Positions 28,303 to 37,917 are shown, numbered from the stretch's first letter. The stretch is 64,000 nucleotides of DNA from CAXBGS01 sp963975425 (GCA_963975425.1 CAXBGS010000009.1:1-64000), one strand, 5' to 3'. Notes: generated from the sequence alone by a model not told the origin. Numbers and translations: made by a program.

Positions 28303-29856
28303 TCACTGCGATTGGTAGCTCTTCAGCAATGCACTTAATTCTTTGACAACTTTGGGGCGGTCGCGATATAGGTTTGTGGTTTGAGAGCGATCGGACTGCA
28401 AGTCATACAGCTGCGCCGGCGGCGCGTCCTTCTTGATTTTTCCGTTCTCGATATCGCTGTTTTTATGTTGGGTGTACAGCATTGCGGCGGGGCCTCCGAA
28501 AGCATGCTTGCCTCGCTTGTTTGCTGTGAATCCGCCGCCACCTTGCGCCCCGATATACATCCATTTGCCTTGACGGACCGCCAGGTGACTGGGCCTGTTG
28601 GCAGCTAGGATCAAGTGATCACGAAGTGGTTCGTCAGGATCACCCGTCAAAGCCGGCAATACGTTGACACTGTCACGTCCTTGCCCGTCCCTGATCGTGC
28701 CGCCGGTCAATGCGGCCAGCGTGGCAAATAGATCGATGTTGGAAATCAATTGATCGGACGTCGAATCGGCTTCGATCTTGCCGGGCCATCGGGCGATGAA
28801 CGGAACCCGGTGGCCGCCTTCCCAAGCGCTAAACTTGAATCCCAGTAGGTCCGCATTGGGCCGGTGACCTGCCGCCCAGGCATCTTGTCCGCCGACATTG
28901 AACATTCCGCCGTTGTCACTGGTGAAAATAACGAGCGTGTTGTCGGCAACCCCCTGTTCTTCAAGAGTGCTCATCACCTCGCCCACGATCCAGTCGAGTT
29001 CGTGAATGAAGTCCCCGTAGCGTCCACACTCGCTGGTCCCCTTGAAACGAGCCGCTGGCGTGAACGGATGGTGGATGTTTGTCGTCGCCAAATAGAGAAA
29101 GAATGGATTGTCTTTGTGTGTCTTGATCCAGTCGACGGCTTTGGCCGTAAGCGTTGTGCCGACTGCTTCGTCGTCGTACAGAGCGTGTGCGGCAGCGGCG
29201 CCACCGATTTGGTCGGTTCCCATTTTTTCGGGAAACATCCTCGTTTGGGCTTGCTGGTTGAAAACGAAGGGATCGTCAGCGACAAGGCCAACGACTTTGT
29301 GATTTTCAACGTAAACAAATGGCGGATGACTGTTGACGACGGGAACGCCAAAGTAGTAATCGAAACCGAGTTCCAGTGGACCGGGTTTCAGGCTGCCGTT
29401 CCAGTCCGGCCTGGCCTTACCAAAACCAAGATGCCATTTTCCGATGCAAGCGGTCGCGTATCCTGCATCTTTCATGATGTTGGCGGTCGTTTGCTGTGCC
29501 GTGTCGACGACCAAACCCGTCTTTAGAAAGACGGGGTGGCTGAGTTTGATTCGATGAGGATACTCGCCGGTGATCAAAGCGTATCGTGACGGTGTGCAGA
29601 CGGCCGATGCGGAATGCGCGTCGGTGAATTTGCGTCCTTCGCGTGCAAGCCGATCAATATTCGGCGTCTGCACCTTCGTCGCTCCATAGCAACTCAAGTC
29701 GCCATAGCCCAAGTCATCGGCAAAAATGACCACAACATTCGGACGTTCTTCTGTCGCCGCGGATTTCGCTTCCACTGAAACAGAATGCAAAGTCGCAAAG
29801 CAGAAAATCACGGCAGCGAGGCAGCAAGCTCGATTTTGGTGAGATGTTTGGATCAT
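28303..29856 (-). CDS. Secreted sulfatase (arylsulfatase, S1 family)
   Basis: Predicted 517 residues. I take the ATG at 29856 because AGGAGA stands at the right distance upstream and it opens a signal peptide (MIQTSHQNRACCLAAVIF). Signatures: VVIFADDLGYGDLSCYG (Asp47-Asp48), formylglycine motif CTPSR with Cys87 followed by YALITGEYPHR, CIGKWHLGFGK, NTLVIFTSDNGGMFNVGGQDAW, and KFSAWEGGHRVPFIARWPG. The C-terminus ends ELSALLKSYQ as in related arylsulfatases. It is the first gene of the three-sulfatase run reading leftwards. Substrate unknown; the DxxxxCTPSR class is commonly active on sulfated galactans or glycosaminoglycan-like polymers. Confidence 0.93.
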   Translation of the reverse strand: MIQTSHQNRACCLAAVIFCFATLHSVSVEAKSAATEERPNVVVIFADDLGYGDLSCYGATKVQTPNIDRLAREGRKFTDAHSASAVCTPSRYALITGEYPHRIKLSHPVFLKTGLVVDTAQQTTANIMKDAGYATACIGKWHLGFGKARPDWNGSLKPGPLELGFDYYFGVPVVNSHPPFVYVENHKVVGLVADDPFVFNQQAQTRMFPEKMGTDQIGGAAAAHALYDDEAVGTTLTAKAVDWIKTHKDNPFFLYLATTNIHHPFTPAARFKGTSECGRYGDFIHELDWIVGEVMSTLEEQGVADNTLVIFTSDNGGMFNVGGQDAWAAGHRPNADLLGFKFSAWEGGHRVPFIARWPGKIEADSTSDQLISNIDLFATLAALTGGTIRDGQGRDSVNVLPALTGDPDEPLRDHLILAANRPSHLAVRQGKWMYIGAQGGGGFTANKRGKHAFGGPAAMLYTQHKNSDIENGKIKKDAPPAQLYDLQSDRSQTTNLYRDRPKVVKELSALLKSYQSQ

Positions 29857-30396
29857 TGTTTTTCTCCTAATGATTGGCACTCTTTTCACTTGAGCAAAAA
29901 TTTATGTTTTGAGGTTGCCTTGCTAAACCCATTGGCGATGCAGGTACATTGAATTCGTAAATCTGTTAGCACACTTTTGGACGTGGACGGTCAGTAGGTT
30001 TGACCTTTTCAGGAGCACATCGTGTGTGATTTCAATGGCACATCTCCAATCGACGGAGATGAATAAAAGGACCGCGATCGGATGATTCATCAATCGGCGA
30101 CCATCGGGCGAGGTGGGGCGGTTGGGAGTGACAGTAGCCAATTCTAACCCAAATGAAGGGCAGACTTATGTTCTCAAGTACATGAATGGGCGATGCGCCG
30201 GGAACAAGTGGCAACGCACAGGCTGTGTGGAGGCAGCGGCACCCTGTTCAAATGCGGAAACTGACTCAAAGCGAAAATGGAGAGAAGCCCGCTGGATATC
30301 GTCGCGGTCCATCGACGCTAGAATCGTTGTGTCGGCATCGAAACGCGTTTTCGTGATGTTGGCGAGGCGACTACACAACGATTGAGGACAAGCACG
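29857..30396. other. Intergenic stretch between divergent sulfatase and pcm genes
   Basis: About 540 bases. Short open frames on both strands have no recognisable features. A promoter should lie here for each of the two divergent genes, but I see no convincing consensus. A weak sigma-54-like match at 30209-30224 is not strong enough to call. Confidence 0.45.
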
Positions 30397-31101
30397 ATGG
30401 CGACATTCGATGCGGCTGCACAACGGCGAAAGATGGTCGAAGATCAAATTCGTGCACGCGGCGTGCGTGATGATTTGGTACTCGCGGCAGTGGGGAATGT
30501 CCCTCGCGAAGCCTTTCTGCCCGACGCCATGCGCGAATTTGCCTATCAGGACTCACCTCAGCCGATCGGCGCGGGGCAAACGATCTCGCAACCCTACATC
30601 GTGGCGTTCATGATCGAATCGTTGAGGCTTACCGGTGGCGAACGCGTTTTAGAAATCGGAACCGGTTCGGGCTACGCCGCGGCCGTGCTGGGCGAAATCG
30701 CAGGCGAGGTTTATGCCATCGAACGAATCGATGAACTTGCCACACGAGCGACTCGGGTATTGAAGTCACTCGATTATCGCAACGTCTACGTTCGGTGCGG
30801 CGATGGAACCCTCGGTTGGCCATCGCATGCACCCTTTGATGCGATCATCGTCGCCGCAGGAGGGCCGAGCGTACCGCTTTCTTTGCAATCACAGCTAAGG
30901 ATTGGCGGATCGATGGTGATCCCTGTGGGTAACGATGTGGCAAGCCAAAGACTATTGCGAATCACTCGCAAATCTGAATCGGAGTTTGAACGAGAAGAGT
31001 TAGCCGCCGTTCGTTTTGTTCCGCTGATTGGTCACGAAGGTTGGCGTGACGAGTCCATGGACGCCGCAGCGAACGACACCGAAGATGGGCAGAACGCTTG
31101 A
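30397..31101 (+). CDS. pcm: Protein-L-isoaspartate O-methyltransferase
   Basis: Predicted 234 residues; repairs isoaspartyl residues in damaged proteins by S-adenosylmethionine-dependent methylation. I take ATG 30397 (GAGG 9-12 bases upstream) over a TTG five codons earlier. Family marks are MVEDQIRARGVRD, VPREAFLP, YQDSPQPIGAGQTISQPYIV (substrate loop), the AdoMet motif VLEIGTGSGYAAAVLGE, YAIERIDELA, RCGDGTLGWP and FDAIIVAAGGPSVP. A final LIGHEGW is conserved; about 25 extra residues follow it. Cytoplasmic. It stands between the sulfatase region and the stress-gene region, and has no sigma-54-type promoter that I can see. Confidence 0.95.
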   Translation: MATFDAAAQRRKMVEDQIRARGVRDDLVLAAVGNVPREAFLPDAMREFAYQDSPQPIGAGQTISQPYIVAFMIESLRLTGGERVLEIGTGSGYAAAVLGEIAGEVYAIERIDELATRATRVLKSLDYRNVYVRCGDGTLGWPSHAPFDAIIVAAGGPSVPLSLQSQLRIGGSMVIPVGNDVASQRLLRITRKSESEFEREELAAVRFVPLIGHEGWRDESMDAAANDTEDGQNA

Positions 31102-31220
31102 TCTGCTCGGTTGAGATGGTCCCTGATAAACAGATAGGCCAGCAATGCAAACGGGCAGCAGTACGAATCCCTCCTGCAACGAAAGCGGCTTGTCGATCGA
31201 ATCGATTCTTTTGCACTGGC

Positions 31221-32381
31221 TTATTCCGACGCACGCCAGTCGATCGTTGCCTGTTTATTTACCAAGTCGACCCATACCGACGCATGTTGGTATTCGCGTT
31301 TGGCGGTCAATCCTTCCCAAACGGCGGCACCCTTGGGTGGACCTAGCGGTCGGTTGAATTCAGGATACGAGTCCAGCATGCCGTGTTCGTGGGTGTATCC
31401 CCATGAATAACAAAAGTGCGAGCCAGGATGTGCGGCGATCAGGAAGCAGGCCAGTGGGAACGTGATCCGCTCACGAGCCAATTTCAATAGTTCCTCATGC
31501 GGTCGCTTCATCATGTTGCGATCGAGCCAGTTAAATCCTGGCCAAGCTTTCAGGACCACGAACTTTCCTTTCGATGCCGCCAGCGAGATGGAATCAAGGT
31601 CAGATTTTATGTCTTCCGCAGAACTTGACTGGAATGCGGCAAAGTGCTCGATCATAACACCGTCGATTCCTTCCCAATCCAAGATCTCGCGATAGTTTGT
31701 GGTGCGAAGTCCATTAGCCAAAACGATGCTGTCGGGTCCGAGTTTATGTTTGGTCATCCGGACCATTTCGCGTAGCCCTTCCACAACCGCGCGTGCCTTG
31801 ACGTCACCGATTTGTCGTGCCAGTCCCGGTGAAATTGCTTGCGGCAGTGCATCCACGAAAACACCGCTAAGCGGCGCGGATTGGTTTGCCGCTACGACAA
31901 CATCTGACCACCACTGACGGAATTCTGCGTTCGATGGATCGGGACGAGGTGTGCCCGACGTGTGTTTGACAATCGCGCCGTCAGGATCTCTTAACGTCCA
32001 CTCATCACGGTATGAATCATACGCGTCATATCCCGGCCAATTGATAAACGCATTCAAGTAGAACAACACTTTCGCGTCCGGACGAACCGCGACAATGCGA
32101 CGAGCAGTATCGGCGATCCCCGCCTCAGTGCTCCCGTGTGCCCGGAAACCGTGACTTTTTTCTAAGACAATCAATCGACTTTGACCGGCAAGGAAACGAA
32201 TCTCGGCATCGGTCAAGTCCGACGTGCGTTTTCCGAAGTGAATGTTCAGAGGGACACGCTGCCAATTGAGTTCGACACCCTTCTGGTTCGCAGTGGAATC
32301 CGCAGGATCGGCTGCAACGCAGACTAGCGGGCACATCATCAATACGGTGGCAACGAAGGAAATGGACGGGCGGCAATTCAT
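31221..32381 (-). CDS. Exported putative glycoside hydrolase, TIM-barrel type
   Basis: Predicted 386 residues from ATG 32381, which opens a signal peptide (MNCRPSISFVATVLMMCPLV). The sequence suggests a glycoside-hydrolase-like TIM barrel: NIHFGKRTSDLTDAE, VLFYLNAFINWPGYDAYDSY, GVFVDALPQAISPG (an Asp in the strand-end position used by such enzymes), VLANGLRTTNY, GIDGVMIEHFAAF and KAWPGFNWLD. This pattern resembles the putative GHL15-type hydrolase families, whose substrate is unknown. It is convergent with pcm. Catalytic residues cannot be assigned, and an uncharacterised exported protein of the same fold is an equally fair description. Confidence 0.75.
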   Translation of the reverse strand: MNCRPSISFVATVLMMCPLVCVAADPADSTANQKGVELNWQRVPLNIHFGKRTSDLTDAEIRFLAGQSRLIVLEKSHGFRAHGSTEAGIADTARRIVAVRPDAKVLFYLNAFINWPGYDAYDSYRDEWTLRDPDGAIVKHTSGTPRPDPSNAEFRQWWSDVVVAANQSAPLSGVFVDALPQAISPGLARQIGDVKARAVVEGLREMVRMTKHKLGPDSIVLANGLRTTNYREILDWEGIDGVMIEHFAAFQSSSAEDIKSDLDSISLAASKGKFVVLKAWPGFNWLDRNMMKRPHEELLKLARERITFPLACFLIAAHPGSHFCYSWGYTHEHGMLDSYPEFNRPLGPPKGAAVWEGLTAKREYQHASVWVDLVNKQATIDWRASE

Positions 32382-33051
32382 AGGAGGATTCCGTTGAAAC
32401 TGTTCTTGCTTCGGCATTGTCATCAGGGCCAATTCAACACCAGCCAATTTGATGCGACTGCACGGCGGAGCACCGATGAATGATGGGTGCTTCTGCCGTA
32501 ATTCTACGGGAAGAAGTTACCACTGCCGCGGTTAGATAGAAATAGTGTCGATGTCAGAGGGTTTCAGTCAACAGAGGGTTTCAGTCAACGGTGGGTTTCA
32601 GTCAACTGTGGCCGGTCTGTCGAACGTATGGTTTTCGAAGCATAAGTGGTCAGTCAGCCGCGTGCCAACGAGAGGCGAAATCCACCGGCAGAGCCCGGGC
32701 CAAGTAGGTGCCGCACGAATTCAGTCAGATTGAATCGGATCTCGCGAGCGCAAAGCAACTGGGTCACAAACGTGCACGCTGAAAGTTGTACGGCTTGAGA
32801 GCTCTCTGCGCTGAGACCATGGAAGAGACGGGGACATCGTGTGACTTTTGCCAGAGCGTAACGATCAGCGCCCGACCAAATGCATCTGACATGATACGCA
32901 TCACCTTTCATGTCGTGGGCGGTGCAGTATCACCAGCCTCAATGCAGTCGACGCGTTGCAACAAATGTCGCATCGCGTCGAATGTCATTTGTCAATTAAG
33001 TCTGGCGCGTGCGTGCACGCACCAAGTCGTTTGAAGGGCAGCGACACCTTA
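32382..33051. other. Intergenic stretch, non-coding
   Basis: About 670 bases between the putative hydrolase and the DUF2383 gene. Apart from the three 17-bp tandem repeats at 32557-32607 I see no gene or clear signal. It marks the border between the polysaccharide region and the stress-gene region. Confidence 0.5.
32557..32607. repeat. Three tandem 17-bp repeats
   Basis: The unit G(A/T)GGGTTTCAGTCAAC(A/G/T) occurs three times head to tail with only two variable positions. It is not in a coding frame of any recognisable gene. Too short and without spacers, so not a CRISPR. Confidence 0.8.
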
Positions 33052-33522
33052 CTATTTGTTCTTGTAAGCGTCCCGAAGATCGCGGATCTGATCGTGTCCT
33101 GCCTTGACGCGTTCGTATTGTGCGGTCAAGACATCGTTCATCGCGCTTCCGGCGGTCTCTTTGAGAACGTCCTCATATGCTTCCTTGATATGATCTTCGC
33201 CGCGTTCGGCCTCAATTAAGATCACATAGGCGTCGCCGCCATTGAGCTTGCCACGGATGTTGATCCAAATTCGGTGCGTTTTCGCAGCGATGCTGCCATC
33301 GTCTTCGGCCTCTTTCCCATTGAACTCGACGTACTGTTGAAGTTCGCTGGCCATTGCCGATCGTTCATCGCCGATTTGACGGAAGAGCTTCGATAACTTC
33401 TCGTCGCTTAGTTCCTCAGCCGACTCGTGAAATCCATTGTACGAATCAATGTTTGCTCGAATCAGCTTCTGCAGTTTCTCGATCGTGGTCTGGTTCAAAT
33501 CAGTTTTCGTTTCAAGACTCAT
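33052..33522 (-). CDS. PA2169-type four-helix-bundle protein (DUF2383)
   Basis: Predicted 156 residues from ATG 33522, which has AAGGAAAA upstream; the in-frame ATG at 33558 adds only a poor lead-in. The sequence is almost entirely helical: QTTIEKLQKLIRANIDSYNGFHESAEEL, then LSKLFRQIGDERSAMASELQQYVEFNG and AYVILIEAERGEDHIKEAYEDVL. This is the DUF2383 ferritin-like bundle, whose members often carry Glu/His residues (for example E-x-x-E-D-H-I), although metal binding is not shown. Homologues are stress-induced in several bacteria. A sigma-54-type promoter lies about 90 bases upstream, making it the first member of the sigma-54 gene set. Confidence 0.9.
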   Translation of the reverse strand: MSLETKTDLNQTTIEKLQKLIRANIDSYNGFHESAEELSDEKLSKLFRQIGDERSAMASELQQYVEFNGKEAEDDGSIAAKTHRIWINIRGKLNGGDAYVILIEAERGEDHIKEAYEDVLKETAGSAMNDVLTAQYERVKAGHDQIRDLRDAYKNK

Positions 33523-33614
33523 GAGATTTTCCTTTTCGTGTTCATTCTTGAGGAGCATACGACTGCTCCCGCATAAGTAGCGTCGCCACGAAGGCGGTTA
33601 CGATCATCAGTCAA

Positions 33615-33630
33615 TGCAAAGCCTATGCCG
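33615..33630 (-). promoter_or_regulatory. Candidate sigma-54 promoter for DUF2383 gene
   Basis: On the minus strand it reads CGGCAT-AGGCT-TTGCA, 9 of 11 positions of TGGCAC-N5-TTGCW, with the essential GG and GC 12 bases apart. The predicted transcript start near 33604 gives an 82-base leader. The spacer AGGCT is identical to that of the catalase site. Confidence 0.7.
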
Positions 33631-33840
33631 AACATGTCACTCGCGAAGAACGCCGTCGAAACAAGACGGCTGCTCGCCGATGCAATTAGCGAGCATCGAA
33701 TCTTTGGTTGCTTTTAACGCATCGCGGTGGATATGCGTGCAAGTCGCATTTGGAATCCATCGCGTGAGCTAATCCCGCGATTGTTCGATGTGTGTAAGTC
33801 GGTCGAAACACTGATGTCGTGACATGCCGGCATTGGGTAA

Positions 33841-35337
33841 TTAGGCGACAGGGATCGGTTCGTCCGCAGGTTCGTCTAATCGCTCTTTTACGCCATTAGC
33901 AAAATCGGGATGAACCTTTTCGAATTGAGCGAGCATCTTGTCGCGAATTCGTTGTGGAGTATCAGCCATGGAATTCGAAATCGCCGTGCAAAGCCGCGTG
34001 CGGGCGCCCTCGTCCAACACCTTGTTCCAAAACAGTTGTGGTTGTCCGAAATAGTCGCGGTCGTCACATGCGAATTCGTCATACCGATCGCCGTCGCCGT
34101 GAACAGGCATCGCTGGTTCGATCGATTGGCCCGTCTCTTTGGGTCCGCCCATGGTGTTGGGTTCATAGTCGACACTGCCACCACCATTGCCGTCGACGCG
34201 CATTGTGCCGTCACGATGATAGGTTGCGTAGGGACATCGCGGTTGGTTGACGGGGATCTGATGATAATTCACTCCCAGTCGGTAACGGTGAGCATCGGGG
34301 TACGACAGGACTCGATTTTGCAACATGCGATCCGGCGAGATTCCGATACCTTCAACCAGGTTGCCCGGCTCGAAAGCCGCCTGTTCGACATCTTGGAAGT
34401 AGTTCGATGGATTGCGATTGAGTTCGAAAACGCCCACTTCGATCAAGGGGTAATCATCATGCGGCCAAACCTTTGTCAGGTCGAACGGATGCCAGTGATA
34501 GTCCGCGGCATCCGATTCCGGCATCACTTGAATGTGCATGCGCCATCGGGGAAAGTCGCCTGAGTCGATCGCGTCGAACAAGTCACGAGTGGAATAGTCC
34601 GGCGCTTCGCCGGCCATCTTTATCGCCTCTTCATCACTAAAGTTTTGGATGCCTTGCTCTGTCTTTAGATGAAATTTCACCCAGTGCCGCACGCCTTCGC
34701 TGTTGTAAACGCTAAACGTGTGGCTGCCGTAGCCGTTCATGAATCGAGCACTCTTGGGTGTGCCTCGGTCGCCGTACAAGAACATCACTTGGTGCAGTGC
34801 TTCGGGAACCTCGCCCCAAAAATCCCAGCGTCGCCAGTGGGGTTGCAGATGGGACTGTGGTTCTCGCTTTTGTGTACGGATAAAGTCGCTGAATTTCAAC
34901 GGATCGCGAATGAAAAAGATCGGCGTGTTGTTGCCGACCAGGTCCCAAACACCTTGATCGGTATAGAACTTTAATGAGAAGCCACGTGGGTCGCGCGCGG
35001 TATCTGCCGAGCCACTTTCACCGCCGACGGTCGAGAACCTCGCAAACGTCTCGGTTTTCTTGCCGATGCTGGAGAATAAATCGGCCATGCAATATTCGGT
35101 GATGTCATTGGTCACCGTGAATGTGCCGAACGCTCCGTAGCCTTTCGCATGAACAACGCGTTCGGGAATGCGTTCGCGGTTAAAATGAGCCATCTTTTCG
35201 ACAAGATGCACGTCCTGCATCAATATCGGCCCACGTGGTCCCGCGGTTTGTGAATGTTGGTTGTCGTCGACGGGGCGACCGAACTGTTGTGTCTGAAAAG
35301 GGCACTTGGATTCGTTTGAGTTGCTGTCGTTGGGCAT
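33841..35337 (-). CDS. katA: Monofunctional haem catalase (clade 3, small subunit)
   Basis: Predicted 498 residues, typical small-subunit length; converts hydrogen peroxide to water and oxygen. The distal haem site is VVHAKGYGAFGTF with catalytic His63, the Asn is in LVGNNTPIFFIRD, and the proximal haem ligand Tyr is in RVLSYPDAHRYRLG. Clade 3 features include FARFSTVGGESGSADTARDPRGF and KFSDFIRTQKREP. No signal peptide, so cytoplasmic. The C-terminal part (VDYEPNTMGGP, DRDYFGQPQLFW) matches bacterial KatA. A sigma-54-type promoter with 10 of 11 matches lies about 190 bases upstream, so expression is probably under the same regulator as its neighbours and not obviously an OxyR or PerR target. 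Confidence 0.96.
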   Translation of the reverse strand: MPNDSNSNESKCPFQTQQFGRPVDDNQHSQTAGPRGPILMQDVHLVEKMAHFNRERIPERVVHAKGYGAFGTFTVTNDITEYCMADLFSSIGKKTETFARFSTVGGESGSADTARDPRGFSLKFYTDQGVWDLVGNNTPIFFIRDPLKFSDFIRTQKREPQSHLQPHWRRWDFWGEVPEALHQVMFLYGDRGTPKSARFMNGYGSHTFSVYNSEGVRHWVKFHLKTEQGIQNFSDEEAIKMAGEAPDYSTRDLFDAIDSGDFPRWRMHIQVMPESDAADYHWHPFDLTKVWPHDDYPLIEVGVFELNRNPSNYFQDVEQAAFEPGNLVEGIGISPDRMLQNRVLSYPDAHRYRLGVNYHQIPVNQPRCPYATYHRDGTMRVDGNGGGSVDYEPNTMGGPKETGQSIEPAMPVHGDGDRYDEFACDDRDYFGQPQLFWNKVLDEGARTRLCTAISNSMADTPQRIRDKMLAQFEKVHPDFANGVKERLDEPADEPIPVA

Positions 35338-35711
35338 GGGTAGGCTCGTGTAGGGCTATAAGATCGATCGATGATCCGCATGAAAGCTCGCCGCTCACGA
35401 CGAGGGCCGAGCCAAGCAAGTCAGACATTCACACGATGAGATGCTGGCGAGCGATGCGGGTGGAACAAGCGTCGCGACACAGCTGATTTTCTTTTATCGC
35501 TGTCCCGTCTGAACGCGGAGTGCTGCAAAGCAAAGCCTGTACCACACGATCTCAAATGCTAATGACGTAAGATCGGCGGTTCCGTTCCGGTCGGCGTGGT
35601 CGATAAACGGTCATCGCGAGAGGGCATCTGTTACGAAACTGGTACCGAAACGTTGCTTAACGCCATGTCGTGCTGCCAGCTTTCCGCAGACTGGGCCGTT
35701 TCAAGATGCAC
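35338..35711. other. Intergenic region upstream of the catalase gene
   Basis: About 370 bases. It contains the catalase sigma-54-type site and a 180-base untranslated leader. No open frame with protein-like features was seen. Confidence 0.5.
35529..35544 (-). promoter_or_regulatory. Candidate sigma-54 promoter for catalase
   Basis: Minus strand reads TGGTAC-AGGCT-TTGCT, 10 of 11 consensus positions. The predicted transcript start is near 35518, leaving a 181-base leader before the catalase ATG. Confidence 0.75.
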
Positions 35712-37355
35712 CTATTGGTGATGTATCGACTTGCATAGAGCGACGGCAACGGTTCTAGCCCAGTGCTCAATCTGGTCATGAAGGGTTCGTGAGAGCGTGT
35801 CATTGCCGACAATCCAACCTTCCGTCGCGCGGCCGAAGACCGCCAATCCCCTTGCACCACCGATCGCATGACCGGATTTGCTCACAAGAATTCCGCCGGT
35901 CGTGGTGTCGATTTGCAGATCCCCATTTCGAATCAACTCGGCGACGGGACCGTCCGATGCGGGCTGTTGCGGCGACGCGATCACGGCACTGATGACGTTG
36001 TCGTGTGACTTTGGTTCGATGGCGCCACAGACCCCAATCGTAACCATTCGATTTCGAATCAGCCGGAGCAATTTACCGACACTTTCTGCGGGAGGACCGA
36101 ACGCGATTCGTTCCATTTCCACGCTGACGCGGCGAAAACAAGGCCACTGCTGATCGACGAGTCCACCATAGCTAACCAGCGAAACCATTTCAGGATACAA
36201 CTTTCGCCATGCTTCCCCGAGGGCGAATGGAATGTCTTTGGGACGTTGGCCCGTTGCCACCGCAAAGGACTGCAACAGCGCTGACCTCGCGGACGAGGCA
36301 TCCATTTTGTACCGTGACCAATCGCGATACCACGAATCGACGTCGGCAGACGACGTCGCTCGGCCTGACTGTTGAAGCAATCCTGCCGTGGCATCCAAAA
36401 TGACCGGCCAAACGTCTTTCTGAAACGAAAGCTCACCGTGACGCGGGCGGCAGCTCTTCAATCGATCAAGAAAAACATCCCAGAAGTCATTGCGAATGGG
36501 CTCGACTTGCGATGTCGGTTTGGCAAGCATCGGCCGACCGGAGCGGTTTCGCATCTCAATACGTCGAGGTTCACGATTGCTGGCGATGTACGTCGGGATC
36601 CCTGACGAATTCACAAATTTTCCGCCACGTCCTTCGGTCAACATGATCGCGGCGTCGATCGCGGTGAGACCGAATCCGATCACCAACACATTCGATCCCG
36701 ATGGGATTTTCTCAGTCGATAAATTGGTTTCGACCGGAAAGACAAAGGATTCTCGCGGCAAGCTTTGCGAGTCAGTCGAATTGCGGAGCCCTTCGTGTCC
36801 CGTCGTGAGGACGACTTCATCGAAATGGTAAATTTCCGAATCATCATGAACCACCCATTCGCCATCGGCTGATTTGATAGACCGCACTCGGGTTGGTTTG
36901 ATGGTCAGGTTCGCCACCGATCGCAGTCGTTCACTAACGCGATCAAAACAGTCATGCAAATACTCACCGACAACGGCTCGAGGAATAAAGTGGTCTGACG
37001 CGGCCAAGTCGGGATAGCGTCGCTCTAACCAGCCCATCAACGACCCGGAAACGGGTGTCGGTTGATCCGCCGCGACTTTCCAAAAGTCGATGTACTGCGT
37101 TGCAAAATTCATCCGCAGTTGCTTCGGCTGATCCGGATTATAGATATGTCCGGCGCCGAGTTTCGGACTTGGTTCAAAAACGGTAATGTCCAACCGTCGC
37201 TGTTGACCCGGATCGATCTGGCGAGAAATCGCTTCTAAGGCTTGCATCCCGCGTGGGCCGCAACCGACGACTCCTAATCGCAGGGTCGGTCTATTTTTGC
37301 TCAGCGCTGATACCGCCCCATCGTCTTGGCGATATTCCAGTTGGGTCGTGGCCAT
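35712..37355 (-). CDS. FAD/NAD(P)-binding protein (NAD_binding_9/HpyO-like oxidoreductase)
   Basis: Predicted 547 residues from ATG 37355 (AAGGAA upstream). The N-terminus has the dinucleotide-binding motif LRLGVVGCGPRGMQALEAI, then ITVFEPSPKLGAGHIYNPDQP and the QLRMNFATQYIDFW block typical of the PF13454 family. A second nucleotide site is NVLVIGFGLTAIDAAIML, and a GGILVSKSGHAIGGARGLAVFGRATEGWIVGND segment closes the FAD domain. Members act as flavin-dependent oxidoreductases of unknown substrate, sometimes hydroxylating. No export signal. It has its own sigma-54-type promoter 190 bases upstream. It is divergent from the SDR gene at 37918, with two back-to-back sigma-54 sites between them. 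Confidence 0.9.
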   Translation of the reverse strand: MATTQLEYRQDDGAVSALSKNRPTLRLGVVGCGPRGMQALEAISRQIDPGQQRRLDITVFEPSPKLGAGHIYNPDQPKQLRMNFATQYIDFWKVAADQPTPVSGSLMGWLERRYPDLAASDHFIPRAVVGEYLHDCFDRVSERLRSVANLTIKPTRVRSIKSADGEWVVHDDSEIYHFDEVVLTTGHEGLRNSTDSQSLPRESFVFPVETNLSTEKIPSGSNVLVIGFGLTAIDAAIMLTEGRGGKFVNSSGIPTYIASNREPRRIEMRNRSGRPMLAKPTSQVEPIRNDFWDVFLDRLKSCRPRHGELSFQKDVWPVILDATAGLLQQSGRATSSADVDSWYRDWSRYKMDASSARSALLQSFAVATGQRPKDIPFALGEAWRKLYPEMVSLVSYGGLVDQQWPCFRRVSVEMERIAFGPPAESVGKLLRLIRNRMVTIGVCGAIEPKSHDNVISAVIASPQQPASDGPVAELIRNGDLQIDTTTGGILVSKSGHAIGGARGLAVFGRATEGWIVGNDTLSRTLHDQIEHWARTVAVALCKSIHHQ

Positions 37356-37545
37356 TTGCAATTCGTTCCTTAGCAAATACTCAATGTCATCGATTCATCC
37401 GTCCCAACGACTCACGACGAATCTTTGTGAGCTGCGTGCGGAGCTCGAAAGTCTCGTGGGAAAGAGGATTCGACAATTTTGAAGTTGGCGGGTGAGTGGC
37501 AAGCCGTGGAGCCGCGTCAATGGCTTCCGAACTCGGCACGAGGAA

Positions 37546-37561
37546 AGCACTCCGCGTGCCA
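37546..37561 (-). promoter_or_regulatory. Candidate sigma-54 promoter for FAD/NAD(P)-binding protein
   Basis: Minus strand reads TGGCAC-GCGGA-GTGCT, 10 of 11 consensus positions. Predicted transcript start near 37535. Confidence 0.7.
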
Positions 37562-37796
37562 AAGCGAGTTTTCGTCGATAATGTCCGTGAATCACTCGCG
37601 AAATCTTGAGGTGTTGGCCTCTGCTGGTGCAGGTTGGTTTAACGCAAGCCAATATCGTTGACACGGTGCAGATCGGGGTCTCGATGAAAGGGGGCAACGG
37701 AAACGCATCTCATAAACGTCGCGTAGCTCAAGCAAGATAAGCCATAAAGCAGGTGGCGATCGCGTCTCGGGGGCCTACCGAAGCTGGGAATGTCTT

Positions 37797-37812
37797 TGGC
37801 ACGGCGATCGCT
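37797..37812 (+). promoter_or_regulatory. Candidate sigma-54 promoter for SDR oxidoreductase
   Basis: Plus strand reads TGGCAC-GGCGA-TCGCT, 10 of 11 consensus positions. Predicted transcript start near 37823, with a 95-base leader before ATG 37918. Confidence 0.72.
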
Positions 37813-37917
37813 CTGTCTCGGTCGTATTGAACGATTTGCGGGATGGCGTTCCCACATCATCGAGTGAAGAAGACTGTATTGACGTAACGACATCCTGCCA
37901 TGAATTGCGAGAAAAAG

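Larger units (their letters stand above)
37356..37917. other. Divergent promoter region between FAD/NAD(P) protein and SDR genes
   Basis: About 560 bases with no credible gene. It carries a minus-strand sigma-54-type site (37546-37561) and a plus-strand site (37797-37812); the 235 bases between them could hold binding sites for a shared activator. Confidence 0.55.

Noticed and set aside
30209..30224. TGGCAA-CGCAC-AGGCT upstream of pcm as a sigma-54 site
   Set aside because: GG and GC are spaced correctly but three of the other defined positions fail and it lies about 170 bases from the start; this quality is expected by chance.
30113..30385. 90-residue frame upstream of pcm
   Set aside because: No protein-like features, weak start context, and contradicted by several other frames in the same interval.
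32557..32607. CRISPR array
   Set aside because: The repeats are 17 bp, directly adjacent with no spacers, and no cas genes are near.
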